DNA of 64,000 nucleotides from Zunongwangia sp. HGR-M22 (GTDB lineage Bacteria; Bacteroidota; Bacteroidia; Flavobacteriales; Flavobacteriaceae). Location: NCBI RefSeq assembly GCF_027594425.1, contig NZ_CP115159.1, positions 919,001 to 983,000 of the forward strand. The letters are read 5' to 3'. The notes under the pieces were generated by a model. That model saw only the letters and a list, made by a program, of their open reading frames with translations. It had not been told where the DNA came from and did not search any database. The position numbers and the translations under genes were made by a program. Shown here one piece after another: positions 18,933 to 27,092 of the stretch. Position 1 is the stretch's first letter; every line of letters begins with the position of its first letter.

Positions 18933-20071
18933 AGCTTCAATTTTCTGAAAAATGAGGTGATAAATTCAGGATCAAAAAGGCTAAACATAATTTTTAAGTC
19001 TGTTTTTCTTGAAGTCTCTTCATCTAAATACGCGAAAATTTCTTCTACCGAATTCTTTTCATAGAAATTAGTAAATATTTGCTCGCCTTTTTCATTTCTT
19101 CTGGCTAAGACATCCAGAAAAATACTATCGTATTGTTTGAATTTTTTTCTGAAAAGATCTTTTGAAGGGAGATGACCAGATTTTATGTTTTTTATAATTT
19201 TTGAAACTTTCTTTTCTGTGTGCTTAAAAGAATAGCCGGTTGAAGCTTTAACCCAACCGCCACCAGTGCCGATTTTGGTGATTTCAGCAGTGTTTTCTTT
19301 ATCGAAAGGAAAATCTGTCATTGGTATAATTCCCTGTTCTTCTCTAAGAACCTCGTAGGAGTCTAGTTTAAGATACTCTTTAATATATTTTTTAAGTTGT
19401 GTATCGTAAATAGCTTCTTCAGTAATGTAAGGAGTGAAAAAAGTATATTCAACTAAAGCCTCTGTCTCTGAAAAAGGTAAAATATAAGTAAAACTTGTAC
19501 TGTTTTTATAGGTGAGTCTAAAATCCATCATCGTAAACTGATCTGGATTAAAAACAGGTTGGTTTGTTTTTAGATGATAGCCTTTAAAATGCTGAAAAAT
19601 TTTTGTGTAATCTTTAGTTTCTAAATATTCTGATGGTACTCTGCTATCGAAAAAATGAGTGGCATTATAGGTGTTTTGCTTTCCTATAGCTTTCATTTTT
19701 ACGGTATCTATTTCAGTAATCTCGTCTTCAATTAAAGAAATATCTTCAGATTTACAAATTTCATCCAAAGCATATTCAAAAAAAGCTTCAGAAGTCAGCA
19801 TTTTATAGGAATAGGGAGAAAGCTCAAGTTCTTTTTCAGTATAAGACGAAATGAATTTACCTTTAGACCAGTCTGCAGAAATTAAAAAATCCCAGCGACC
19901 ACGGTTTTTTTCCCAATAGCACCAGGTTTTATCTCTATTAATTTGGAATGAAGGATCTAATATGGCAATCTTTTTTCCTTTAAAAAAAACATCGTCTTTA
20001 AGGCGTAAAGCCAATTGAAGTCCTGCTAATCCACCGCCAACAATTACATAATAATATACCGGGCCTAGCAT
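18929..20071 (-). CDS. crtY: Lycopene beta-cyclase CrtY
   Basis: Cyclises both ends of lycopene to give beta-carotene. The product is 380 aa. The N-terminal dinucleotide-binding motif is V-G-G-G-L-A-G-L-Q-L-A (residues about 10-20), followed by a second conserved strand (K-K-I-A-I-L-D-P). The downstream regions D-K-T-W-C-Y-W and M-D-F-R are typical of the CrtY-type cyclase. It is the last gene of the five-gene leftward operon, 9 bp after crtZ. Confidence 0.92.
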   Translation of the reverse strand: MLGPVYYYVIVGGGLAGLQLALRLKDDVFFKGKKIAILDPSFQINRDKTWCYWEKNRGRWDFLISADWSKGKFISSYTEKELELSPYSYKMLTSEAFFEYALDEICKSEDISLIEDEITEIDTVKMKAIGKQNTYNATHFFDSRVPSEYLETKDYTKIFQHFKGYHLKTNQPVFNPDQFTMMDFRLTYKNSTSFTYILPFSETEALVEYTFFTPYITEEAIYDTQLKKYIKEYLKLDSYEVLREEQGIIPMTDFPFDKENTAEITKIGTGGGWVKASTGYSFKHTEKKVSKIIKNIKSGHLPSKDLFRKKFKQYDSIFLDVLARRNEKGEQIFTNFYEKNSVEEIFAYLDEETSRKTDLKIMFSLFDPEFITSFFRKLKL

Positions 20072-20080
20072 ACACTAAAA

Positions 20081-20536
20081 TTATCTGGATTTTTTAAAAT
20101 ATTTAAAAGGAACAAACAGCATCCCAAAGTTTTCGCCGTCCTCTTTACCAATGTGTTTGTGGTGTATTTTATGTGCTCTTCTTATTCCTTTAGCATAGGT
20201 GCTGTTGGCATTTCTAAAAATTTTAAAACGTTGGTGTATAAAAATATCATGAACGCTAAAATAGGCGATTCCGTATGCTAAAATGCCAAGGCCAATAGGC
20301 AAGGTGTACCATACATCTTCGTAACGCCATAGTAGAAAACAACCAATGCTTACAGCTGCATAAAAAACAAAAAATAAATCGTTACGCTCCCACCATCTGC
20401 TGTGGTCTTTTTGGTGATGGTCTTTATGCAGGCTCCATAAAAAACCATGCATTATGTATTTATGCGTAAACCATGCCATAAACTCCATACCAATAAAAGT
20501 AGCCAGAAATATCGCGATCCAAAGAATTGTAGTCAT
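20081..20536 (-). CDS. crtZ: Beta-carotene 3-hydroxylase CrtZ
   Basis: A di-iron membrane hydroxylase converting beta-carotene to zeaxanthin via cryptoxanthin. The product is 151 aa. All histidine boxes are present: H-K-Y-I-M-H, H-K-D-H-H, H-D-I-F-I-H and H-K-I-H-H-K-H. Hydrophobic segments lie at about residues 3-18 and 55-95. The operon carries no CrtW ketolase, so the expected product is zeaxanthin rather than astaxanthin. It lies 16 bp after crtB. Confidence 0.94.
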   Translation of the reverse strand: MTTILWIAIFLATFIGMEFMAWFTHKYIMHGFLWSLHKDHHQKDHSRWWERNDLFFVFYAAVSIGCFLLWRYEDVWYTLPIGLGILAYGIAYFSVHDIFIHQRFKIFRNANSTYAKGIRRAHKIHHKHIGKEDGENFGMLFVPFKYFKKSR

Positions 20537-20552
20537 AGGTTAAATTTACAAA

Positions 20553-21392
20553 TTATATAAGATTAAGACGGCAAGAAATATAAGATTTTGCCAACAGTCC
20601 TGCTTTTTGATAATCTGATACTCTAATTCGCTTTTTCTTAATCTCTAAAGAGGGTGTTTGTTTGAGTTTGTAAAGTAATTTTTTGTAATAAATATATGCT
20701 GTGTATACGCCGAATTTTGCTTCAACGGGAAGGTGAATAATTCCGTTTAATCCTTTTCTAAAATCTTCGTCAATTTCATCGATAATCCTCTTTTTACTTT
20801 CTTCATCTAACTCTTCGAGATTAGTGTTCGGAAAATAACTTCTATTTAAATCTTCAAAATCGGCTTTTAAATCTCTCAGAAAATTTACCTTCTGAAAAGC
20901 TGAACCTAAACTCATCGCTGATTCTTTAAGTTCATTATACTTTTTTTGGTCGCCTTTTACAAATACTTTTAAACACATTAGCCCTACTACATCTGCACTG
21001 CCGTAAATATATTCTTTATACTCGTCTACAGTTAAATAATCTGATTTGTAAAGATCTAACCGCATAGACTTCATAAAAGCGATATAAAGTTTTTCGTCTA
21101 TATCATATTTATGTACCGTTTCTTGAAAAGCATTAAGAATTGGATTTAAACTTATCTTTTGCGTTAAAGCTTTATATAAATCTTCTTCAAAATCGTTGAA
21201 AAGTACTTCTTTATCGTAGCCATGAAAACTGTCCACAATTTCGTCTGCAAATCGTACAAAGCCGTAAATATTGTAAATATCTTGTCGTATACTTGGAGCT
21301 AGCATTTTTGTTGCAGAAGAAAAAGAAGTACTGTAGGCGTTGGTAACTTCTTTACTGCACGTTCGCGAGACAACGTCAAAAATAGATTTCAT
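20553..21392 (-). CDS. crtB: Phytoene synthase CrtB
   Basis: Condenses two geranylgeranyl diphosphates to phytoene. The product is 279 aa. Two aspartate-rich Mg-diphosphate motifs are seen: F-A-D-E-I-V-D (about residues 47-53) and L-R-D-L-K-A-D-F-E-D. The latter is followed by the family R-S-Y-F-P. The GGPP synthase gene is not in this window. It is separated from crtI by 4 bp. Confidence 0.94.
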   Translation of the reverse strand: MKSIFDVVSRTCSKEVTNAYSTSFSSATKMLAPSIRQDIYNIYGFVRFADEIVDSFHGYDKEVLFNDFEEDLYKALTQKISLNPILNAFQETVHKYDIDEKLYIAFMKSMRLDLYKSDYLTVDEYKEYIYGSADVVGLMCLKVFVKGDQKKYNELKESAMSLGSAFQKVNFLRDLKADFEDLNRSYFPNTNLEELDEESKKRIIDEIDEDFRKGLNGIIHLPVEAKFGVYTAYIYYKKLLYKLKQTPSLEIKKKRIRVSDYQKAGLLAKSYISCRLNLI

Positions 21393-21396
21393 AGCA

Positions 21397-22860
21397 CTAA
21401 ATTTTATTCTTTTTAATTAGACCTGCGGTTAATTTTCCCGAGATTAATGATGGCGGAACCCCCGGGCCGGGTACCGTAAGTTGTCCTGCAAAAAATAGAT
21501 TTTTAACTTTTTTGCTTTTCAGTTTAGGCCTTAAAAATGCTGTTTGAAGCAAAGTGTTGGCGAGACCATATGCGTTTCCTTTGTAAGAATTATATGCTTC
21601 TTTAAAATCATTAACACAAAAAGACTCTTTAAATATAATATTATTTTTAACACTTTGATTTGTTATCCTCTCAAAGCGCGTTATAATTTTATTAAAATAC
21701 TTTTCCCTGCGCTGTGGTGTGTCCTCGATATCGGGAGCTAATGGAATTAAAAATATACCTGCTTCGTTTCCTTGCGGAGCAATATTAGTATCTGTTACAG
21801 AAGGAAAACTGGCGTAAAATAAAGGATCTTCCGGCCACTTAGGATTATCATAAATATTCTTAGCGTGCACATCAAAATCTGTATCAAAAAATAAGCTATG
21901 ATGAGCTACGTCCTCTAATCTTTTATCAAAACCAACATAAAATAGTAAAGCTGAAGGTGCAAATGTTCGATTTTCCCAGTATTTCTCTGAATATTGTCTT
22001 GATGCCTCTGGTAGTAGCTGTTCGCTATGATGATAGTCTGCTCCACTTAGTACAATATCACTAGTGATAAATTCATCATTAATGTAAAGGCCTTTAGCGG
22101 TGTTATCTTCAACAGCTATTTTCGTTACATTGGCGTTTGTTTGGATTTTTACACCTAATTCTTCAGCAAGTGATTGGATGCCTTTTATAACTTCATACAT
22201 TCCGCCTTTAGGATGCCAAGTTCCCAGACCAAAATCTGCATAATTCATAAAGCTATAAAATGCAGGAGTAGCGGTAGGTTTGGCGCCTAGAAATAACACA
22301 GGGAATTCAAGGATTTTGATCAATTTTTGGTTATTGAACTCTTTTCGTACTTTCTTTGAAATTGTGCTGAAAAATTGTCCAATTCTGGCAGCAGTTTGCG
22401 GAGTAACTAATTCTATCGGAGATACGCCAGGACGGTAAACTACATCTTTAATCGCAATATCATAATTTTCCTGCGCTTCTTTTATAAACTTTTTTAGTGC
22501 TTTAGAGCTTCCTGCTTCTTCTTTTTCAAAAGCAGCATATATTTTTTCAAGACTATTCTCTATACTAATATGGTGACCCTCTTCAAAATATACGCGGTAA
22601 GCAGGATTCAATTTTATAAGTGTATAAAAATCTTCTGGTTTTTTATCAAAATCGGCAAAAAAGCGTTCAAAGACATCGGGCATCCAGTACCAGGTTGGTC
22701 CTATGTCGAAAGTGAAGCCATTCTTTTTTAACTGTCTGGCTCTACCGCCAACTTCCGCATTTTTTTCATAAATGGTAACGTCATAACCGTCTTTTGCCAG
22801 GTAACATGAAGCTGCTAAAGAAGCGAATCCAGATCCTATTATGGCAATTTTTTGCTTCAT
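21397..22860 (-). CDS. crtI: Phytoene desaturase CrtI
   Basis: A FAD-dependent four-step desaturase/isomerase taking phytoene to lycopene. The product is 487 aa. The N-terminal Rossmann motif is I-I-G-S-G-F-A-S-L-A-A, followed by Y-E-K-N-A-E-V-G-G-R-A. The C-terminal FAD-binding signature F-F-A-G-Q-L-T-V-P-G-P-G-V-P is intact. It directly follows the MerR gene (1-bp gap), so regulator and enzyme genes share one transcript. Confidence 0.95.
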   Translation of the reverse strand: MKQKIAIIGSGFASLAASCYLAKDGYDVTIYEKNAEVGGRARQLKKNGFTFDIGPTWYWMPDVFERFFADFDKKPEDFYTLIKLNPAYRVYFEEGHHISIENSLEKIYAAFEKEEAGSSKALKKFIKEAQENYDIAIKDVVYRPGVSPIELVTPQTAARIGQFFSTISKKVRKEFNNQKLIKILEFPVLFLGAKPTATPAFYSFMNYADFGLGTWHPKGGMYEVIKGIQSLAEELGVKIQTNANVTKIAVEDNTAKGLYINDEFITSDIVLSGADYHHSEQLLPEASRQYSEKYWENRTFAPSALLFYVGFDKRLEDVAHHSLFFDTDFDVHAKNIYDNPKWPEDPLFYASFPSVTDTNIAPQGNEAGIFLIPLAPDIEDTPQRREKYFNKIITRFERITNQSVKNNIIFKESFCVNDFKEAYNSYKGNAYGLANTLLQTAFLRPKLKSKKVKNLFFAGQLTVPGPGVPPSLISGKLTAGLIKKNKI

Positions 22861-22861
22861 G

Positions 22862-23755
22862 TTAAAGGGTTTTTATAAAGTTATCTAACTCTTGGTGAAA
22901 TTTTATATTTTCGGGTAAAGGCATTTCTTTTATGTTGTTTGTTTTGTGTCCAAATAAATTAAGTTCGTATGGGCGATGTTCGCATATAATTTCTTGAAAT
23001 TCTTGTATGAAATCTTCAATATTCAGCGGAGCAATAGTGCAATAGCTCAGAAACTTTACATTGGAATAGCGCTCCAATAGAAATTTCATATTAGAAAGTG
23101 GTAAGCTTGGACCAAGAAATATAGTTTGATAGCCTGAGTGCAATAGTAAATATTGAATATACAGAATACTTAAATCGTGTATTTCATTTTCTGGTAGGAA
23201 CAATATAAAAATATCTTCTTTGGTAGCTTCTTTTGAAGCTTTTATATCTGCTATATTGAGATATAATTTTTGTTTTATCAAATCGACAATATAATGTTCG
23301 TGTATTGGTTTTATAGTATCGGTTTGCCACAAGAGCCCGACCTCATTTAAAAGAGGTAAAAAGATGTCGTTAAATATAGCTTTAAAACTCTTCTTTTTTA
23401 ATAAAGAGTTATAGGTTTGATTGAAAAGGTTTTCGTCAAAATTCATCATAGCCATCTTAAATTGATTGATAGCTCGATTTTCTTCGCTTATGCTAGAAGT
23501 AATTCGATGAACCATTCCCGAAATTTCTTCTTCCGTTAATTTAGAAATTCGCGATATTTTGTATCCATTTTCGTTAAGGAAAGAGATATTCAAAATCTTT
23601 TGTAGACAAGAACTATCATACATGCGTATGTTAGTTTTTGTACGCTGTGGTGTTAAAATATTATAGCGTTTCTCCCACATCCTTATGGTATGTGCTTTGA
23701 TACCACTAAGGTTTTCGAGATCTTTTATGCTAAAGCTTTGTTTGATTAATTCCAT
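22862..23755 (-). CDS. MerR regulator with B12-binding domain, CarH/LitR-like light sensor
   Basis: 297 aa from ATG 23753-23755; an ATG at 23776 overlaps the promoter. The MerR helix-turn-helix spans residues 5-75 (S-I-K-D-L, then H-T-I-R-M-W-E-K-R-Y). A helical B12-cap domain (about 95-170) contains W143 and E153-H154, exactly the W-x9-EH signature of adenosylcobalamin light sensors. The Rossmann B12 fold (about 180-297) has E191-I-H193-x-x-S, matching E-x-H-x-x-G with Ser for Gly; H193 would be the lower cobalt ligand. By analogy to CarH it represses crt genes in the dark and releases DNA on illumination. The residue after the Trp is Gln144, where Thermus CarH has the light-state ligand His132. 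Confidence 0.85.
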   Translation of the reverse strand: MELIKQSFSIKDLENLSGIKAHTIRMWEKRYNILTPQRTKTNIRMYDSSCLQKILNISFLNENGYKISRISKLTEEEISGMVHRITSSISEENRAINQFKMAMMNFDENLFNQTYNSLLKKKSFKAIFNDIFLPLLNEVGLLWQTDTIKPIHEHYIVDLIKQKLYLNIADIKASKEATKEDIFILFLPENEIHDLSILYIQYLLLHSGYQTIFLGPSLPLSNMKFLLERYSNVKFLSYCTIAPLNIEDFIQEFQEIICEHRPYELNLFGHKTNNIKEMPLPENIKFHQELDNFIKTL

Positions 23756-23773
23756 ATAAACTATGATACCAAA

Positions 23774-23781
23774 CAAATCTA
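23774..23781 (-). promoter_or_regulatory. -7 box of the merR-crt operon (minus strand TAGATTTG)
   Basis: CAAATCTA on the plus strand reads TAGATTTG, fitting TAnnTTTG, 19-26 bp before the merR start at 23755. A CAA (minus TTG) occurs only 15 bp away, inside the adjacent dyad, so the spacing is non-standard. Confidence 0.5.
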
Positions 23782-23806
23782 TACAAATTGTAATCGCAAT
23801 TTATAT
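23781..23806. promoter_or_regulatory. Candidate operator: dyad ATAnAAATTG-N6-CAATTTnTAT
   Basis: Arms at 23781-23790 and 23797-23806 pair at 9 of 10 positions around a 6-bp centre (TAATCG). The dyad abuts the -7 box and covers the -33 side of the merR-crt promoter, the expected place for a MerR-type repressor. Binding by this regulator is inferred. Confidence 0.5.
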
Positions 23807-23822
23807 AGGAAAAAGTTAAAAT

Positions 23823-23850
23823 GTTTAATGTAGTCGTTAATTGATTAAAC
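23823..23850. repeat. Second dyad GTTTAAT-N14-ATTAAAC upstream of merR
   Basis: Two perfect 7-bp arms (23823-23829, 23844-23850), 17 bp beyond the first dyad. The half-site sequence differs from the first dyad, so a different factor or chance is possible. Confidence 0.3.
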
Positions 23851-24240
23851 AAAATAAATTTTCAAACTTTTGAGTTTCATTTTGTACCTATTTAGTATCC
23901 GGAATGAATCATTAGAATGACGTCATGCGGTTTCGATTGTTATCGGAATTGATTAACGGTCTCATCGTTTAAGTGCTGTTTTTTAAATCTATATGAGATT
24001 CTGTATTAAGTGCGGAATTGCAAAAATTTCAATGATTAAAATAACGGATAGTCTTTTTAAAATTTAATTTATCTTAAGCTTCAGTGCACTTGCAATTTCA
24101 AGCCATTTTTTAAGATATCATTCGATGTTCTAGTTAATATATATAAAATAGATTATGAAGAGATAATTATTAATATGACCTTTAGATAAGGTTTCTTGTC
24201 TTGCGTATTTTAAGAGAAAGAAATCGCATAAAAGCTTTGT

Positions 24241-25239
24241 ATGATATTAGATAAAATCAAAAACAATCATAGTATAATAGATGCTATTGGCGATACTCCA
24301 TTAATCCATCTTCATAAAATGTTCTTAGACTCTAAGATTAATTTTTATGGAAAATTAGAAGCAGCGAATCCTTCTGGTAGTCTTAAAGATAGAACTTCTG
24401 CTTTTATTCTTCAAAATGCTTTAGAGGAAGGTAAAATTAGGCCAGGGGATACTGTAATCGAATCTAGCTCTGGGAATATGGCTTTAGGCCTGGCGCAGGC
24501 ATGTTTATATTTGAAACTGAAATTGATTGTAGTGGTAGATCCACATATTAATAAACATACTGAAAAATTGCTTTTAGCGTATGGCGCAAAGATTGAATAT
24601 GTTACCAAACCATCCAAAAAAGGAGGTTTTCTGGCTGCAAGATTAGACAAAGTACAGGAGCTTTTAAAAGCTATTCCAAATAGTTTTTGGACAAATCAAT
24701 ACGGAAATCCAGATAATCCTTTGGCGCATCATAAAACGATAGAAGAGATTATGATCGCATTAGAAGGTGATGTAGATTATATATTTGTTTCTGCGAGTAC
24801 ATGTGGTACTTTAATGGGATATGCAGATTATATTTTAGAAAATAATCTTAAGACCAAATTAATTGCTGTAGATGCAAAGGGAAGCGTCTTGTTTGGAGGA
24901 GAGGCTAAAAAACGATTAATCCCAGGTCATGGGGCTGCAGTGCCTTCACAATTTCTTCGGAAAGAAAGAATTTATGATTATCTAGCGGTAAGCGATCTAG
25001 ATTGTATAGAAGGATGCTGGTCACTACTTAAATCTGAAGGAATTTTGTGCGGTGGTTCTACAGGAGGTGTGGTTACCGCCATTAAAAACTATATTGCGAA
25101 GATTGATGATTCAAGTAATTGTGTGTTTCTTTTATGTGACAAGGGCGAGCGGTATTTAGATACGATCTATAATCCAGATTGGATACAAGTAAACTTTCCA
25201 GATTATAAATCAATTGAAAATTCGGAAATCGGGTGGTAG
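24241..25239 (+). CDS. SbnA-like PLP-dependent synthase (cysteine synthase family)
   Basis: A 332-aa fold-type II PLP enzyme. The internal aldimine lysine is K49 in P-S-G-S-L-K-D-R-T. The substrate loop is S-S-S-G-N-M (75-80), as in SbnA-type enzymes, rather than the T-S-G-N-T of CysK. The C-terminal G-G-S-T-G-G completes the site. SbnA joins O-phosphoserine and glutamate on the way to 2,3-diaminopropionate; a similar beta-replacement is inferred, with unknown substrates. It is the first gene of a three-gene unit, overlapping the FAD gene by 7 bp. No consensus promoter was found, and the regulator gene of the crt operon is divergent. Confidence 0.82.
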   Translation: MILDKIKNNHSIIDAIGDTPLIHLHKMFLDSKINFYGKLEAANPSGSLKDRTSAFILQNALEEGKIRPGDTVIESSSGNMALGLAQACLYLKLKLIVVVDPHINKHTEKLLLAYGAKIEYVTKPSKKGGFLAARLDKVQELLKAIPNSFWTNQYGNPDNPLAHHKTIEEIMIALEGDVDYIFVSASTCGTLMGYADYILENNLKTKLIAVDAKGSVLFGGEAKKRLIPGHGAAVPSQFLRKERIYDYLAVSDLDCIEGCWSLLKSEGILCGGSTGGVVTAIKNYIAKIDDSSNCVFLLCDKGERYLDTIYNPDWIQVNFPDYKSIENSEIGW

Positions 25240-27092
25240 GTATCAGTAATTCTGAAATTTATAAAACCAAAAAGTATAAGGTGGCGATAATAGGGATGGG
25301 GCCTAAAGGGCTGTATGCCCTAGAGCGTTTATTAGCTCAAATTAAATATAATACAATAGATCAATGTATCGAAGTGCATATATTTAATGCTGATGAAAAT
25401 TTTGGTTCGGGCAATGTTTACGCTAAAAATCAACCATCTTATCTGATTATGAATTATGCAAGCAGTAATATAAATGCCTGGATAGATGAAACGCCAAAGC
25501 CAATAGTACAGCAACCATTAAGCTTTATAGAGTGGTTAAAAGAAAATAAAGTTGATAAGCGTTCAAATTCATATCTCGATTTTGCTCCACGTGCGATAGT
25601 TGGAGAATATTTAAATACTGTTTTTAAGGAATTAGTGAGTAACTCGCCAGAGAGCATTAGCTATTACTTTCATCCAAATATAGTTGCAGATATAAAAAAA
25701 ACAGGCGATAAATTTCAGATTAAAGAACAATCAGATTCAAATTATCTTAGTGATAAAATCGATAATGTTTTACTAACCACGGGTCATCTTGGGGCAGGAG
25801 CAGATTTTATTTCAGAACAACCGGCTTCATCTTTTATTAATTTTGTGTATCCTACGAAAACTAAACTAAAAGATGTAAAGACGGGTAAGGTTGTTATCCG
25901 TGGGTTTGGTTTAACCTGCATTGATACCGTTTTAGAACTAACTGAAGGGCGAGCGGGTATCTTTAAATCTGGATCCTCAAATAAAATGAAGTATTTGCCA
26001 TCGGGTAAAGAACCAAATTGTATTTACATTATTTCAAGATCAGGTTTACCAATGTTTCCTAGAAATAGTAGTGAAGAGGAGATTGAAAGATTGGTTTATT
26101 TTACTGAAGAAAATATCGAGGCAGCATTAAAATTATCTTTTGTTGATTTGTTTTTACCTTTAATTAAAAAGGAATTTTATTTTCAGTATTACAAAATTGC
26201 ATTTAAAATCAAGAATCTTGAGTTGAAATTTGATGAAGATTTTGAAACTGTAACTGCTCAGGTTACCGAATTTCATTCTAAATTTCCTGAAGAAGAAAAG
26301 TATTGTTGGGATCAATTAATAGATCCATTTCATGGTCAAGCCACAATTTATAACGATCAATTAATCGAATATCTAAAATTTTTAATTTCAGAAGCAAAAA
26401 AGGGTGTGCACGCAAGTCCCATTATGGCAGCTGTGGGCACTTGGCGAAAAATTAGTCCGATCTTCAATAAATATTATAGTTTTGGAAGGCTGGATGCCAA
26501 ATCACATGCATTGTTTGATCGAGATTATTTTGGTCTTTTCAATCGTCTATCTTACGGCCCACCAATTATAAATACTGAAAAGTTGATTGCTTTAGCTGAA
26601 GGAGGTCTTATAGACTTCAGCCGAGTAAGAAATGCAGAGATTATTCATAATAAAAAAAATGGGTACGAATTAATATTGGATAAAAAATCCAGTTCATTCA
26701 GAAGAAATGCAGAAAATTATGACACTGGTAAAATAAAGATTGATACCGTTATCGACGCAAGAATACCACGCGGTATAGATAGACGACCTAAATCCTTATT
26801 TAGCAATTTGCTGACTAAAGGTCTTCTGCGCAGTTTTAAAAATAAGAATAACGGCTATTACGAGGCTAGTGCTGTCGATATTAATAAATCTGGTAAAGCC
26901 ATCAATGCAAACGGAACTTTAGAAGATAACCTGTCACTTTATGGAACACCAACAGAAGGAGTGACGCTAGATAATGATACGTTATCCAGAACTCGAAATA
27001 ATTTTGCGTCTATATGGGCTCAAAATGTAATTCAGGATATTCAAAATAAAAATAAACAGAACTTATTTAATAATACAATTAATGTACACTAA
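25233..27092 (+). CDS. FAD/NAD(P)-binding oxidoreductase (NAD_binding_9-type), function unknown
   Basis: A 619-aa cytoplasmic protein. The N-terminal Rossmann motif is V-A-I-I-G-M-G-P-K-G-L-Y-A-L-E-R (G21-x-G23-P-x-G26), typical of the NAD_binding_9/HpnW-like family of flavoproteins. A second nucleotide-binding segment (K-V-V-I-R-G-F-G-L-T) lies near residue 215-225, and V-D-I-N-x-S-G-K precedes the C-terminus. It starts at GTG 25233 inside the previous gene and overlaps the next by 11 bp, so the three products are probably made together. It could do the oxidative step that SbnB performs in diaminopropionate synthesis; this is inference, as it is unrelated to SbnB. Confidence 0.7.
   Translation: MVGISNSEIYKTKKYKVAIIGMGPKGLYALERLLAQIKYNTIDQCIEVHIFNADENFGSGNVYAKNQPSYLIMNYASSNINAWIDETPKPIVQQPLSFIEWLKENKVDKRSNSYLDFAPRAIVGEYLNTVFKELVSNSPESISYYFHPNIVADIKKTGDKFQIKEQSDSNYLSDKIDNVLLTTGHLGAGADFISEQPASSFINFVYPTKTKLKDVKTGKVVIRGFGLTCIDTVLELTEGRAGIFKSGSSNKMKYLPSGKEPNCIYIISRSGLPMFPRNSSEEEIERLVYFTEENIEAALKLSFVDLFLPLIKKEFYFQYYKIAFKIKNLELKFDEDFETVTAQVTEFHSKFPEEEKYCWDQLIDPFHGQATIYNDQLIEYLKFLISEAKKGVHASPIMAAVGTWRKISPIFNKYYSFGRLDAKSHALFDRDYFGLFNRLSYGPPIINTEKLIALAEGGLIDFSRVRNAEIIHNKKNGYELILDKKSSSFRRNAENYDTGKIKIDTVIDARIPRGIDRRPKSLFSNLLTKGLLRSFKNKNNGYYEASAVDINKSGKAINANGTLEDNLSLYGTPTEGVTLDNDTLSRTRNNFASIWAQNVIQDIQNKNKQNLFNNTINVH

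Larger units (their letters stand above)
23756..24240. other. 485-bp divergent control region between the crt operon and the PLP/FAD cluster
   Basis: No credible gene. The left end has the merR-crt -7 box and an adjoining dyad (23774-23806), then a second dyad, GTTTAAT/ATTAAAC (23823-23850), and a short AAACT-TTTG-AGTTT palindrome (23864-23877). The right half, before the PLP synthase gene, is A/T rich; I found no consensus promoter there. Confidence 0.6.

Noticed and set aside
18929-20536. Astaxanthin or ketocarotenoid pathway
   Set aside because: No CrtW ketolase is encoded in the operon; CrtZ and CrtY alone give zeaxanthin.
23756-24240. Cobalamin riboswitch before the B12-domain regulator
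   Set aside because: The leader is about 10-15 nt by promoter position and no B12-box-like sequence was seen.
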